DNA from: Serratia sp. DD3
Lineage (GTDB): Bacteria > Pseudomonadota > Gammaproteobacteria > Enterobacterales > Enterobacteriaceae
Assembly: GCF_000496755.2 (NCBI RefSeq)
Contig: NZ_AYKS02000079.1
Location: 1 to 64,000 of the forward strand
Length of the DNA stretch: 64,000 nt
Reading direction: 5' to 3'
The notes beneath the pieces were generated by a model, which was given only the letters and a program-made list of their open reading frames with translations, did not search any database and was not told where the DNA came from. Position numbers and translations under genes: made by a program. Below, piece after piece: positions 29,433 to 38,480 of this stretch; position 1 is the first letter of the stretch; each line of letters begins with the position of its first letter.

Positions 29433-30767
29433 GTGCAGAAGGTAGTAAAAACTATCACCCTGGCGTATAGCAACCTGCCTCGGCCCCACCGCGTGATGTT
29501 GGGGTCGTTGACCGTTGTTACGCTAGCCGTTGCCATCTGGCGGCCCACAGTTTATCACCCAGAACATGCTCCGGCTGTTACAGCAGCTGGACCAGAAGTG
29601 AAAAGCGTCGAGCTAGAACCTAGTCAGGTAAGAAGCTTATTGCCTGAAGCCAGTGAACCTATCGATGCGGATCAACCCACTCCCGATGACAATATTCCTC
29701 AAGATGAGCTGGACCAAAAGACCGCTGGGCAGAATGAGTATGTGGTTTCTACGGGAGACACCTTAGGTAGTATTCTGACTGAGTACGGTATCGAAATGTC
29801 AGATGTTTCGATGCTGGCATCACAGAATCGGGAATTACGTAATCTGAAGATCGGCCAACAACTTTCCTGGACCCTCAATGAGGCAGGGGATATGCAAAGT
29901 TTGACTTGGGAGGTCTCCCGTCGTGAAACGCGAATTTATGAGCGCATAGGTAATACGTTCAAAGAAACCGTTGAGACGCAGAAGGGTGAATGGCGCAACA
30001 CGGTAGTTAATGGCCAGCTCAATGGCAGCTTTGTTAACAGCGCTGCGGCTGTAGGCCTGTCACGTGCAGAAATTAGTGCCGTGGTGAAGGCATTACAGTG
30101 GCAGCTCGATTTGAGTAAATTGCGTAAAGGAGATCAGTTTGCGGTGCTGATGTCGCGCGAAGAGTTTGATGGTAAGAGCGAACAGAGCCAATTGTTAGGG
30201 GTACGGATGAACAGCGGTGGTAAAGATTACTATGCTATCCGTGCTGAAGATGGCAAATTCTATGATCGTGAGGGCTCTGGGTTGGCCCGTGGCTTTATGC
30301 GTTTCCCAACCATGAAACAGTTCCGTATTACTTCTGGTTTCAGTCCACGCCGCGTTAACCCAGTGACGGGGCGTGTTGCGCCTCATAAGGGCGTTGACTT
30401 CTCCATGCCTGTCGGCACGCCAGTGGTGGCGGTAGGTGATGGCGAGGTGGTGATTGCCAAGCACAGTGGTGCAGCCGGGAACTATGTGGCCATTCGCCAC
30501 GGGCGTCAATATACCACTCACTATATGCACCTGAAAAAATTGTTGGTTAAACCAGGGCAGAAAGTGAAACGTGGTGATCGCATCGCGCTTTCTGGTAACA
30601 CCGGCCGTTCCACAGGCCCACATTTGCACTTTGAGTTGTGGAACAATAAGCAGGCGGTGAACCCTATGACGGCTAAACTGCCTCGTTCTGAAGGTTTGAC
30701 TGGCAAAGATCGCACTGATTATCTGGCACTAGTGAAAGAGGTAGCGCCACAGTTGCAACTGAATTAA
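29433..30767 (+). CDS. mepM: MepM, murein DD-endopeptidase
   Basis: This envelope protein has 444 residues (E. coli 440). It has an N-terminal membrane anchor (residues about 20-37, RVMLGSLTVVTLAVAIW), a LysM domain with EYVVSTGDTLGSILTEYGI (about 105-123), an OpgF-like/Csd3 N2 domain, and a C-terminal LytM (M23) domain. The zinc site is intact: His in APHKGVDFS, Asp in the same GVDF segment, and HLHFE near the end (HxH). It cuts D-Ala-mDap crosslinks during wall growth. The start is GTG with GAAGGA about ten bases before it. lpxM begins 25-45 bases downstream. Confidence 0.96.
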   Translation: MQKVVKTITLAYSNLPRPHRVMLGSLTVVTLAVAIWRPTVYHPEHAPAVTAAGPEVKSVELEPSQVRSLLPEASEPIDADQPTPDDNIPQDELDQKTAGQNEYVVSTGDTLGSILTEYGIEMSDVSMLASQNRELRNLKIGQQLSWTLNEAGDMQSLTWEVSRRETRIYERIGNTFKETVETQKGEWRNTVVNGQLNGSFVNSAAAVGLSRAEISAVVKALQWQLDLSKLRKGDQFAVLMSREEFDGKSEQSQLLGVRMNSGGKDYYAIRAEDGKFYDREGSGLARGFMRFPTMKQFRITSGFSPRRVNPVTGRVAPHKGVDFSMPVGTPVVAVGDGEVVIAKHSGAAGNYVAIRHGRQYTTHYMHLKKLLVKPGQKVKRGDRIALSGNTGRSTGPHLHFELWNNKQAVNPMTAKLPRSEGLTGKDRTDYLALVKEVAPQLQLN

Positions 30768-30810
30768 TTACCGCTGAGACCTGTAGTGCAGGGTGATGAT
30801 TTTTGCGAGC

Positions 30811-31803
30811 ATGCTTAGAGGCAAGAGCAAGTTGATACAAGAAGAAAAAAAATCCAATCTGGAGTTTATTCCTCAATTCCAGAAAACTTTCTACCATCCA
30901 CGCTATTGGGGAGTTTGGTTAGGTGTTGGGTTGATGGCAGGTATTGCTTTGATACCTGCCAAGGTACGAGACCCGTTACTTGGCAAGCTTGGCAAGCTGA
31001 CAGGAAAGGTTGCCAAAGGGGCTCGCCGTCGGGCTCGCATCAATCTATTGTATTGCCTGCCAGATTTATCTGAGGCCGAGCGTGAACATATCATCGATGA
31101 GATGTTCGCCAGTGCACCACAGTCGATGGTTCTGATGGCTGAACTGGCCTGTACCCAACCTGAAAAAGTATTGAAACGTGTGCGCTGGCACGGTGAGGCG
31201 GTGTTGGACAAAATTCGCCAGGAAGGTCGTAATGTGATCTTTCTGGTGCCACATGGCTGGGCGGTGGATGTGCCGGCGATGCTGATGGCGGCGCGTGGTC
31301 AACCTATGGCGGCGATGTTCCACAACCAGAGTAATCCCTTGGTGGATTATTTATGGAATACCGTGCGTCGTAAATTTGGTGGGCGCATGCATGCACGTAA
31401 TGATGGCATTAAGCCTTTTATTAGTTCGGTACGTCAAGGTTATTGGGGTTACTACTTACCTGATCAGGATCATGGTGCTGAACACAGCCAGTTTGTTGAT
31501 TTCTTTGCGACTTATAAAGCCACCTTGCCCGCTGTTGGCCGCCTGATGAAAGTCTGCAAAGCGGCAATTGTGCCACTGTTCCCCGTCTATGACGGAAAAA
31601 CCAGTATGTTGGATATTTATATCCGTGAACCGATGGATGATCTGGCTGATGCTGACGATCATCGAATTGCACGGCGGATGAATGAAGAAGTTGAAAATCT
31701 GGTAGGCCCAAATCCAGAGCAGTATACCTGGATACTGAAATTGCTGAAAACGCGCAAAGAGGGTGAAACCGAACCCTATTCACGCGATGATTTATACCGC
31801 TAA
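30811..31803 (+). CDS. lpxM: LpxM (MsbB), lipid A myristoyl/lauroyl acyltransferase
   Basis: This late acyltransferase has about 330 residues; E. coli LpxM has 323. It adds the last secondary acyl chain to Kdo-lipid A at the inner membrane. The catalytic H-x4-D is [12 protein letters not shown] (His near 146). Conserved segments are [22 protein letters not shown] and [23 protein letters not shown]. The start is unclear: ATG 30811 gives MLRGKSKL; an in-frame ATG at 30796 and a TTG at 30832 are alternatives, the last giving the E. coli length. A bidirectional terminator separates it from pykA. Confidence 0.95.
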   Translation: MLRGKSKLIQEEKKSNLEFIPQFQKTFYHPRYWGVWLGVGLMAGIALIPAKVRDPLLGKLGKLTGKVAKGARRRARINLLYCLPDLSEAEREHIIDEMFASAPQSMVLMAELACTQPEKVLKRVRWHGEAVLDKIRQEGRNVIFLVPHGWAVDVPAMLMAARGQPMAAMFHNQSNPLVDYLWNTVRRKFGGRMHARNDGIKPFISSVRQGYWGYYLPDQDHGAEHSQFVDFFATYKATLPAVGRLMKVCKAAIVPLFPVYDGKTSMLDIYIREPMDDLADADDHRIARRMNEEVENLVGPNPEQYTWILKLLKTRKEGETEPYSRDDLYR

Positions 31804-31852
31804 GCTTTGCTCAGAGGGTTTAAGATGCCTTCTATGCTCAAGGATATCACTA

Positions 31853-31882
31853 AAAAGCCAGTCCGGTTGCGGACTGGCTTTT
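31853..31882. terminator. bidirectional terminator between lpxM and pykA
   Basis: AAAAGCCAGTCCG (31853-31865) and CGGACTGGCTTTT (31870-31882) make a 13-bp stem around GTTG, T-rich at the 3' side on either strand. It serves the two convergent genes. Confidence 0.85.
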
Positions 31883-31929
31883 ATGCTTTTAAGCTTTAAG
31901 ACCAAAATACCAAAGCACCGATTTCGTCA

Positions 31930-33372
31930 TTACTCGACGCGCAGGATGCGGCAGGTATTGGTGGTGCCAACGGTACCCATCTCATCACCTTGGGTGACCA
32001 GCACCAAGTCGCCAGAGACCAGATAGCCTTTATCACGCAGGCGGCTCACGGCATCATTAGCGGCAACCACCCCATCGCTGTGGCTGCCGAAGTACACTGG
32101 CGTCACACCACGGTAGAGTGCAGTCAGGTTCAGGGTATGTTCATGGCGTGACATGGCGAAGATGGGCAGGCCGGAACTGATACGAGACATCATCAATGCG
32201 GTACGACCAGACTCGGTCATGGCGATGATCGCGGTAACCCCTTTCAGGTGATTGGCCGCATACATGGTGGACATGGCAATCGCTTCTTCAATATTGTCGA
32301 ACTGCACGTCCAGACGATGCTTGGAAACGTTGATACTGGGGATTTTCTCTGCGCCCAGGCAAACGCGCGCCATGGCAGCCACCGTTTCTGCTGGGTATTG
32401 TCCTGCCGCAGTTTCAGCAGATAACATGACCGCATCGGTACCGTCCAAGACAGCGTTGGCCACATCCATCACTTCAGCACGGGTTGGCATTGGGTTAGTG
32501 ATCATCGACTCCATCATTTGAGTCGCGGTGATCACCGCGCGATTAAGCTTCCGGGCACGACGGATCAGTTTTTTCTGAATACCAACCAGTTCCGGATCAC
32601 CAATTTCCACCCCTAAATCGCCACGTGCAACCATCACCACGTCGGAAGCCAGAATGATGTCATCCATGGCTTCATCGCTTTGTACTGCCTCTGCACGCTC
32701 TACTTTTGAGACAATTTTGGCATTACAGCCAGCATCACGAGCTAGACGACGTGCGTAGTTTAGATCTTCACCGGTACGAGGGAAGGAAACCGCCAGATAG
32801 TCGACGCCAATTTTGGCAGCGGTAATGATATCGGCCTTATCTTTTTCAGTCAGCGCATCAGCAGAGAGGCCTCCACCGAGTTTGTTGATGCCTTTATTAT
32901 TCGACAGGGGGCCACCAACGGTCACTTCGGTAAACACTTTCATTCCCTGGACTTCGAGCACTTTCAGTTGTACTCGGCCATCATCCAGCAACAGAATATC
33001 ACCTGGGACCACATCGGCAGGCAGGCCTTTATAATCGATGCCCACTTTTTCTTTGTCGCCTTCACCCACAGACAAATTGGCATCGAGCAGGAATTTATCA
33101 CCAATATTAAGGAAAATTTTACCTTCCTTAAATGTGGAAACGCGGATTTTGGGTCCTTGGAGGTCGCCTAAAATAGCGACATGGCGGCCTAATCTGGCCG
33201 CAATTTCACGAACTTTATCTGCTCTGGCCAACTGATCTTCCGCTGTGCCATGAGAAAAGTTAAGGCGCACTACGTTGGCTCCGGCGGCAATGACCTTTTC
33301 CAGATTATTGTCGCGGTCAGTAGCTGGGCCTAGTGTGGTAACGATCTTGGTCCTTCTGAGTCGTCTGGACAT
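31930..33372 (-). CDS. pykA: pyruvate kinase II
   Basis: The enzyme has 480 residues, the same as E. coli PykA. It converts phosphoenolpyruvate and ADP to pyruvate and ATP, and the isoform is activated by AMP. The start [19 protein letters not shown] is specific to the PykA type. The active-site segment with the catalytic Lys is [13 protein letters not shown] (about 219-231), followed by [12 protein letters not shown]. The C-terminal domain ends NTCRILRVE. In the same region hexR, zwf and eda control and feed the Entner-Doudoroff branch. It lies downstream of hexR on the same strand with 182 bases between. Confidence 0.98.
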   Translation of the reverse strand: MSRRLRRTKIVTTLGPATDRDNNLEKVIAAGANVVRLNFSHGTAEDQLARADKVREIAARLGRHVAILGDLQGPKIRVSTFKEGKIFLNIGDKFLLDANLSVGEGDKEKVGIDYKGLPADVVPGDILLLDDGRVQLKVLEVQGMKVFTEVTVGGPLSNNKGINKLGGGLSADALTEKDKADIITAAKIGVDYLAVSFPRTGEDLNYARRLARDAGCNAKIVSKVERAEAVQSDEAMDDIILASDVVMVARGDLGVEIGDPELVGIQKKLIRRARKLNRAVITATQMMESMITNPMPTRAEVMDVANAVLDGTDAVMLSAETAAGQYPAETVAAMARVCLGAEKIPSINVSKHRLDVQFDNIEEAIAMSTMYAANHLKGVTAIIAMTESGRTALMMSRISSGLPIFAMSRHEHTLNLTALYRGVTPVYFGSHSDGVVAANDAVSRLRDKGYLVSGDLVLVTQGDEMGTVGTTNTCRILRVE

Positions 33373-33383
33373 GTATTACTCCG

Positions 33384-33411
33384 TTGACTGGTGAAGCAAA
33401 AATGGTATTAC
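33384..33411 (+). promoter_or_regulatory. possible sigma-70 promoter, plus strand, pykA-hexR gap
   Basis: TTGACT (33384-33389) and TATTAC (33406-33411) are spaced by 16 bases. Transcription from it would begin near 33418 and run towards the terminator at 33513-33548, antisense to neither flanking coding sequence. Confidence 0.35.
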
Positions 33412-33417
33412 AATGAA

Positions 33418-33548
33418 AGAGGATAACCAAAACGGACAAAACAACCACTTTCAGTGGGTCACTGTTTCAGCCAGATTATCCGCACGAACCTGCGACGCGC
33501 AGGGTTAAACTCCGCCATTCTTAGCATTAGCTCAGAATGGCGTTTTTT
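33418..33548 (+). ncRNA. candidate small RNA between pykA and hexR
   Basis: The region runs from a possible promoter to an intrinsic terminator with a 9-bp stem (33513-33521 with 33534-33542) and six T (33543-33548), about 130 nt on the plus strand. Both neighbouring genes are on the minus strand, so this terminator has no obvious protein-gene client. A small stem CCACTTTCAGTGG lies near the 5' end. No known sRNA family is recognised. The alternative is that the hairpin ends hexR on the minus strand, but the T-run then lies on the wrong side. Confidence 0.35.
33513..33548 (+). terminator. intrinsic terminator on plus strand
   Basis: CGCCATTCT (33513-33521) pairs with AGAATGGCG (33534-33542), with more pairing possible inside the loop (AGC/GCT), followed by TTTTTT. 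It lies just beyond the hexR stop codon, which is on the opposite strand. Confidence 0.65.
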
Positions 33549-33554
33549 AATCGT

Positions 33555-34427
33555 TCAAGTGTCAATATTGTCAGGCATGACACCTGCCTTATCAAAGCGC
33601 GATTCCTTCAACGCTTCCTTGACCCGCTTCAAGTTATCTCTGAATTTAGCGCCGCGACGTAAAGTAAATCCGGTTGCCAGTACGTCGATGAGCGTTAATT
33701 GAGCAATGCGTGACACCATTGGCATATAGACATCTGTATCTTCTGGTACATCTAACAGCAGGGCAAGAGTGGCTTCTTTTGCCAAAGGGGTATCACGGGA
33801 GGTAATAGCAATGACGGTGGCATCGTTCTCACGCGCCAGATGCGCCATTTCCACCAGATTTTTAGTGCGCCCGGTGTGCGAAATCAACACCACCACATCA
33901 CCTTCTGTTGAATTCATACACCCCATACGTTGCATAACGATGTCATCAAAATAGACCACAGGGATATTGAAACGGAAAAATTTGTTCATGGCATCATGCG
34001 CGACCGCAGCCGAAGCGCCTAAACCGAAGAAAGAGATTTTCTTCGCTTGTGTCAGCAGATCAACGGCACGATTAATGGCCGCGATGTCGAGATTTGCCTT
34101 GGCGATATCCAGGCAGGCCATCACCGATTCAAAAATTTTATCGGTGTAGGCACTCACGCTGTCATCTTCTTCTACATTACGGTTTACATAAGGTGTACCG
34201 TTGGCCAGACTTTGTGCCAAATGTAATTTGAAGTCGGGAAACCCTTTAGTATCAAGACGGCGGCAAAACCGATTGACGGTAGGTTCACTGACATCGGCCA
34301 TGGTTGCCAGTCGGGCGATGCTGGAGTGAATGGCGGTTTGAGGTGAGGAAAGGATGACTTCAGCGACTTTCCTTTCAGATTTGCTCAATAGTTCCAGGTA
34401 ACTCTGGATTTTTTCCAGCATATTCAT
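33555..34427 (-). CDS. hexR: HexR, RpiR-family repressor of central carbon genes
   Basis: The protein has 290 residues (E. coli 289). The N-terminal helix-turn-helix (about 1-77) includes VSEPTVNRFCRRLDTKGFPDFKLHLAQSLANGTPYVNRNV. The C-terminal SIS domain (about 125-255) has FFGLGASAAVAHDAMNKFFRF and VLISHTGRTKNLVEMA and binds 2-keto-3-deoxy-6-phosphogluconate. HexR controls zwf, eda and related glycolytic genes in proteobacteria. It is divergent from zwf with a 469-base shared gap. ATG 34427 gives MNMLEKIQS as in E. coli; an upstream extension to 34463 runs into a repeat and is rejected. Confidence 0.96.
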   Translation of the reverse strand: MNMLEKIQSYLELLSKSERKVAEVILSSPQTAIHSSIARLATMADVSEPTVNRFCRRLDTKGFPDFKLHLAQSLANGTPYVNRNVEEDDSVSAYTDKIFESVMACLDIAKANLDIAAINRAVDLLTQAKKISFFGLGASAAVAHDAMNKFFRFNIPVVYFDDIVMQRMGCMNSTEGDVVVLISHTGRTKNLVEMAHLARENDATVIAITSRDTPLAKEATLALLLDVPEDTDVYMPMVSRIAQLTLIDVLATGFTLRRGAKFRDNLKRVKEALKESRFDKAGVMPDNIDT

Positions 34428-34896
34428 ATAACGAGTGTGCTCATGGTTTATACCCGCCGCCATTCAAGCTGAAACTTGAATTTATAGGATATAGCGATTT
34501 CAATCAAAGGTGAAATTAATGTCAGTTTAGGGAAATATACTCCCTGTGGTAAACCATGGGCAGTATGGACAAAGGAAAAATGGGTTTATTTCACCAGATT
34601 ATGACCTGTGTCTAACTTTCACAATGGTAAAAAGGCGTCAAAAAAGATAGAAAATTACAGCTTTACTTGCTGTTAAGATAACTAAAGAGAGAGTGTAATG
34701 CATTTTTTGTTATTTTTTTCTTCTTTTTGATCACTATTTTTATTGCTGTAAAATTAATAAAATCATTATGTTGTTTATGTCGTCACACTGACTGCTGGTA
34801 TGACAACGGCGGTAAACTGGGTTTACGGACCGTAGTCAAAAAGAGTACATTAGTGACGTAAGAAAATTACAAATATCTTGCAGTGAGGAGATGAGT
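34428..34896. other. hexR-zwf divergent control region
   Basis: The gap of 469 bases between two divergent starts is AT-rich in its middle and holds no gene. It contains an ATTCAAG/CTTGAAT inverted repeat (34462-34468 and 34475-34481) next to TATACCC (34449-34455), a GTAAAC-TGG-GTTTAC palindrome (34812-34826), a zwf promoter candidate (TTTACG 34822-34827, TACATT 34846-34851, 18-base spacing) and a HexR-like box. Confidence 0.55.
34857..34871. promoter_or_regulatory. HexR-like operator before zwf
   Basis: CGTAAGAAAATTACA agrees with the HexR consensus TGTARTWWWAYTACA at 13 of 15 places. It lies just downstream of the candidate -10 TACATT (34846-34851) and 25 bases before the zwf start, a position suited to repression. 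Confidence 0.55.
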
Positions 34897-36372
34897 ATGG
34901 CGGTAACCTCTACAGCCCAGGCATGTGACCTGGTTATTTTCGGCGCAAAAGGCGATTTGGCGCGTCGTAAATTGCTGCCTTCTCTATATCAATTGGAGAA
35001 AGCAGGCCATATCCATCCCGATACCCGAATCATCGGTGTGGGTCGTGCCGAGTGGGATAAGGCAGCCTATTGCAACGTGGTTAAGGAAGCGCTTACCACC
35101 TTTATGAAAGAACCCCTCGACGAGCAGTTGTGGGCAACGTTAAGTGCTCGTCTGGATTTCTGTAATCTGGATGTCAATAACAGCAAGAATTTTATCAATC
35201 TCGGCAAGATGCTGGATCAGAAACATCGTACCACGATCAATTATTTTGCAATGCCACCCAGTACCTTTGGCGCAGTTTGCAGGGGGTTGGGGGAGGCCAA
35301 GCTGAATAAAGAACCCGCGCGGGTGGTGATGGAAAAACCGCTGGGTACTGACCTGGCGTCGTCACGGGAGATTAATGATCAGGTTGCTGAGTATTTTAGC
35401 GAATGCCAGGTTTATCGTATTGACCACTATTTGGGTAAAGAGACGGTACTCAATCTATTGGCATTACGCTTTGCTAACTCACTGTTCGCCTCCAACTGGG
35501 ATAATCGCACCATTGACCATGTGCAGATCACGGTAGCGGAAGAGGTGGGGATTGAAGGTCGCTGGGGCTATTTTGATCAGGCAGGACAGATGCGTGATAT
35601 GGTCCAGAACCACCTGCTACAGATCCTGACCATGATTGCCATGTCGCCACCGGCAGACTTGACCACTGATCGTATCCGCGATGAAAAAGTAAAAGTATTA
35701 CGTTCGCTACGCCGCATTGATCAGACTAATGTGCGGGAAACCACGGTACGTGGCCAGTACACGGCGGGCTTTGTACAAGGCAATAAGGTTCCGGGCTATC
35801 TGGAAGAAGAGGGCGCGAATAAGCGCAGCAATACTGAAACCTTTGTTTCCATTCGTGTGGATATCGATAACTGGCAATGGGCGGGCGTGCCATTCTATCT
35901 GCGTACGGGTAAACGCCTGCCGACTAAATGTTCAGAAGTGGTGGTGTACTTTAAAAACCCGCCACTGAATCTATTCCGTGACTCTTACCAGCAGCTTCCA
36001 CAAAACAAATTGACGATTCGCTTGCAGCCAGACGAAGGGATTGAAATTCAAGTATTGAATAAAGTGCCCGGTCTGGATCATAAGCATCGCTTGCAAACCA
36101 CCAAGCTGGATTTGAGCTTTTCAGAAACCTTTAACCAGGAACATATCGCGGATGCTTACGAGCGGCTGTTGTTAGAGGCGATGCGCGGTATACAAGCTCT
36201 GTTTGTGCGCCGTGATGAAGTGGAAGAGGCTTGGAAATGGGTTGATTCGATCATGGATGCCTGGAAAGCGGATAACGAAGCACCTAAGCCCTATCAGTCG
36301 GGGACTTGGGGGCCGATTGCTTCTGTAGCCATGATTACGCGTGATGGCCGTTCCTGGAATGAGTTTGAGTAA
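34897..36372 (+). CDS. zwf: glucose-6-phosphate 1-dehydrogenase
   Basis: The enzyme has 491 residues, the same as E. coli Zwf. It oxidises glucose-6-phosphate with NADP+ in the first step of the pentose phosphate and Entner-Doudoroff routes. The coenzyme loop is FGAKGDLARRKLLPSL (about 15-30), the substrate site RIDHYLGKETVLNLL (about 178-192), and EKPLG (146-150) is intact. Residue 155 is Ser. ATG 34897 has GAGGAG six bases upstream; the ATG at 34891 has no room for a ribosome site. eda follows 169 bases downstream on the same strand. Confidence 0.98.
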   Translation: MAVTSTAQACDLVIFGAKGDLARRKLLPSLYQLEKAGHIHPDTRIIGVGRAEWDKAAYCNVVKEALTTFMKEPLDEQLWATLSARLDFCNLDVNNSKNFINLGKMLDQKHRTTINYFAMPPSTFGAVCRGLGEAKLNKEPARVVMEKPLGTDLASSREINDQVAEYFSECQVYRIDHYLGKETVLNLLALRFANSLFASNWDNRTIDHVQITVAEEVGIEGRWGYFDQAGQMRDMVQNHLLQILTMIAMSPPADLTTDRIRDEKVKVLRSLRRIDQTNVRETTVRGQYTAGFVQGNKVPGYLEEEGANKRSNTETFVSIRVDIDNWQWAGVPFYLRTGKRLPTKCSEVVVYFKNPPLNLFRDSYQQLPQNKLTIRLQPDEGIEIQVLNKVPGLDHKHRLQTTKLDLSFSETFNQEHIADAYERLLLEAMRGIQALFVRRDEVEEAWKWVDSIMDAWKADNEAPKPYQSGTWGPIASVAMITRDGRSWNEFE

Positions 36373-36541
36373 TTATTTTAGTTTGATGCCAGTTTGAACC
36401 ACGCTACCCCGGTAGATTCACTGGGGATAGCGCTTTTATGGTGTCGGAAAGAGTAAAGAGACGATCGGAAACCGCAGTAATGCGGTGCCCTGTGGCAGGG
36501 TTTGCCATATATATTAATCGCAAGTAGTGGAGATAATGACA

Positions 36542-37183
36542 ATGAATAATTGGAAAACCAGTGCAGAGCAGATCCTGACGGCAGGCCCAGTGGTTCCGGT
36601 AATTGTAATTAATAAGCTGGAACATGCGGTACCGCTGGCTAAAGCACTGGTCGCTGGTGGTGTGCGTGTACTGGAAGTGACACTACGTACTGCTTGTGCG
36701 ATGGATGCGGTTCGTGCCATCGCCAAAGAAGTACCAGAAGCGATTATTGGTGCGGGTACCGTCATCAATACACAACAATTGCATGAAGTGACGGAGGCCG
36801 GGGCGCAGTTTGTGATCAGCCCAGGGCTGACACCTGAGCTGTTGAAAGCCGCCACCGCAGGTAAAATCCCGTTAATCCCGGGTATTAGCACGGTTTCCGA
36901 GTTGATGTTAGGGATGGATTATGGTTTGCGCGAATTCAAATTCTTCCCTGCGGAAGCTAACGGTGGTGTTAAAGCCTTACAAGCGATCGCCGGGCCTTTC
37001 CCACAAATCCGTTTCTGCCCGACTGGCGGGATCACCCCGAACAATTACCGTGATTACCTGGCGCTGAAAAGCGTATTGTGTATTGGTGGTTCATGGCTGG
37101 TACCGGCAGATGCGTTGGAAAAAGGCGATTATGCTCGTATCACCGAGCTGGCTCGTGAAGCCGTTAAAGGCGCAACCGCCTAA
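36542..37183 (+). CDS. eda: KDPG aldolase (2-keto-3-deoxy-6-phosphogluconate aldolase)
   Basis: This class I aldolase has 213 residues, the same length as E. coli Eda. It splits KDPG to pyruvate and glyceraldehyde-3-phosphate. Schiff-base Lys is in [13 protein letters not shown] (about 133) and the general-base Glu in RVLEVTLRT (about 45). The phosphate loop is [15 protein letters not shown]. In E. coli eda follows edd, but here it follows zwf directly; edd is not in this window. GGAG lies eight bases before ATG 36542. A terminator follows the gene. Confidence 0.97.
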   Translation: MNNWKTSAEQILTAGPVVPVIVINKLEHAVPLAKALVAGGVRVLEVTLRTACAMDAVRAIAKEVPEAIIGAGTVINTQQLHEVTEAGAQFVISPGLTPELLKAATAGKIPLIPGISTVSELMLGMDYGLREFKFFPAEANGGVKALQAIAGPFPQIRFCPTGGITPNNYRDYLALKSVLCIGGSWLVPADALEKGDYARITELAREAVKGATA

Positions 37184-37250
37184 ACCTACACAAGGCTTAG
37201 ACTCCCTTATAGGGATGCAGCGAGCGAATTTACTCGGTTTATTTTTATCA

Positions 37251-37279
37251 GGCTCAGGTAAGCAACCTGGGCCTTTTTT
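37251..37279 (+). terminator. eda terminator
   Basis: GGCTCAGGT (37251-37259) pairs with ACCTGGGCC (37265-37273) with one G-T pair, followed by six T (37274-37279). It lies 68 bases after the eda stop codon. Confidence 0.8.
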
Positions 37280-37494
37280 ATCCTTATCATTATTTAATCC
37301 CCACGATGCTACTGGCACAACTCGCTCAGTCAAAAAGTTAACACGCTTATTTTCAAGCTTTTTTTGCTTTATCAGTGAACAAGGCACTTTGCTATATTAT
37401 TTTTACTATGGTACAACTAGCGCAGTGAATAATTTTACACTTATGAGAATATTAAGCGAACCACACTACTATTGGCTGTAAATATAGAATAATT

Positions 37495-37593
37495 ATGATG
37501 ACAATAAATGGTATTACCCTCATAACCTCTACTTACCAACTTTTCCTTTCTGCCATCCTTGCCAGTGAGTATCACTGGTGCAGCGAACTATAG
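37495..37593 (+). CDS. candidate leader peptide upstream of mdtJ (MdtU-like)
   Basis: An open frame of 32 codons begins ATGATG and ends TAG 162 bases before mdtJ. It encodes MMTINGITLITSTYQLF and then LSAILASEYHWCSEL, a weakly hydrophobic peptide. A CCAGTGA/TCACTGG hairpin (37562-37578) lies inside its 3' end, and CTTTTTTC follows the stop codon (37594-37601). In E. coli a short upstream frame named mdtU in the mdtJI leader is reported to control Rho-dependent termination in response to spermidine. I propose the same role by position only. There is no clear ribosome-binding site. Confidence 0.4.
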   Translation: MMTINGITLITSTYQLFLSAILASEYHWCSEL

Positions 37594-37714
37594 CTTTTTT
37601 CTCCCTCTAACCGGTGTTTTGGTATAGCCGGATAAATAGTTTTTCCTCAGATTCATCTAAGTTGCAATGAGCACTATACCTGCTTGGGTGCCGACGGGGA
37701 GAGACCAGAAATAA

Positions 37715-37728
37715 CACGCCTTGGCGTG
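37715..37728 (+). promoter_or_regulatory. hairpin in mdtJ 5' leader
   Basis: CACGCC and GGCGTG form a tight 6-bp stem with a two-base loop (TT), with partial ATAA/TTAT pairing outside, 27 bases before the mdtJ start. It could influence initiation. No ribosome-site masking is evident. Confidence 0.35.
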
Positions 37729-37755
37729 CATTATCTGTAGTTCGGGAGAAGCATA

Positions 37756-38124
37756 ATGATTTATTGGATATTTTTAGCGGTTGCTATCGTTGCTGAAATT
37801 ATTGGTACCTTGGCGATGAAATACGCCAGCGTTAGTGGCGGTATGGCCGGGCATATAATGATGTATGTAATGATTACTGGTTCTTACATCATGTTGTCAT
37901 TGGCGGTGAAGCGGGTTGCGTTGGGGGTGGCGTATGCACTGTGGGAAGGGATTGGTATTCTGTTTATTACGCTATTTAGCGTCATGTTGTTTGATGAACC
38001 GATTTCTTCACTAAAAGTGTTGGGATTGATCGCGTTGCTTATCGGCATTTTGCTCGTGAAATCAGGCACTGACAAAGCACCAATACAGAAAAAGCCAGGT
38101 GGAGACAACCATGCAACAGCTTGA
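37756..38124 (+). CDS. mdtJ: MdtJ, SMR-family spermidine exporter subunit
   Basis: This small multidrug-resistance protein has 122 residues and four helices. The conserved glutamate of helix 1 is in [15 protein letters not shown] (about residue 13), and helix 3-4 parts include [24 protein letters not shown]. MdtJ works only with MdtI, exporting spermidine when it is in excess. The end of the gene overlaps the mdtI start by 14 bases. GGGAGAAG precedes the start codon. Confidence 0.96.
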   Translation: MIYWIFLAVAIVAEIIGTLAMKYASVSGGMAGHIMMYVMITGSYIMLSLAVKRVALGVAYALWEGIGILFITLFSVMLFDEPISSLKVLGLIALLIGILLVKSGTDKAPIQKKPGGDNHATA

Positions 38125-38440
38125 GTTATACCACATTGGCTTTCTGGCATTAGCCATCGTGCTGGAGATCGTGGCGAATATTTTTCTGAAAATGTCAGAT
38201 GGTTTTCGCAAAATCTGGCTGGGGTTGCTTTCACTACTCTCAGTGTTGGCGGCGTTTAGTGCATTGGCGCAGGCGGTTAAAGGGATCGATTTGTCGGTTG
38301 CTTATGCGCTGTGGGGGGGATTCGGCATTGCCGCGACTATTGCGGCAGGCTGGATCTTGTTCGGCCAACGCTTGAACACCAAAGGCTGGCTTGGGTTACT
38401 GTTGCTGCTGACTGGCATGGTTATTATCAAGTTGGCATAA
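38111..38440 (+). CDS. mdtI: MdtI, SMR-family spermidine exporter subunit
   Basis: The protein has 109 residues, identical in length to E. coli MdtI, with four transmembrane helices. The essential glutamate is in [14 protein letters not shown] (about residue 19), and [27 protein letters not shown] is typical. It pairs with MdtJ in a hetero-oligomer. ATG 38111 lies within mdtJ, with GGAGA six bases upstream, so translation is coupled. Confidence 0.96.
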   Translation: MQQLELYHIGFLALAIVLEIVANIFLKMSDGFRKIWLGLLSLLSVLAAFSALAQAVKGIDLSVAYALWGGFGIAATIAAGWILFGQRLNTKGWLGLLLLLTGMVIIKLA

Positions 38441-38454
38441 AAACAAAATAGAGG

Positions 38455-38477
38455 CCGCAGGCGGGGACCTGCGGTTT
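38455..38477. terminator. terminator between mdtI and yoaB
   Basis: CCGCAGG (38455-38461) and CCTGCGG (38468-38474) enclose CGGGGA and are followed by TTTC. It lies between convergent genes. Confidence 0.6.
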
Positions 38478-38480
38478 CTG

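Noticed and set aside
37690..37755. Guanidine (mini-ykkC) riboswitch before the SMR genes mdtJI
   Set aside because: Two hairpins with ACGR loops are required; only one hairpin with a TT loop is seen, and MdtJI exports spermidine.
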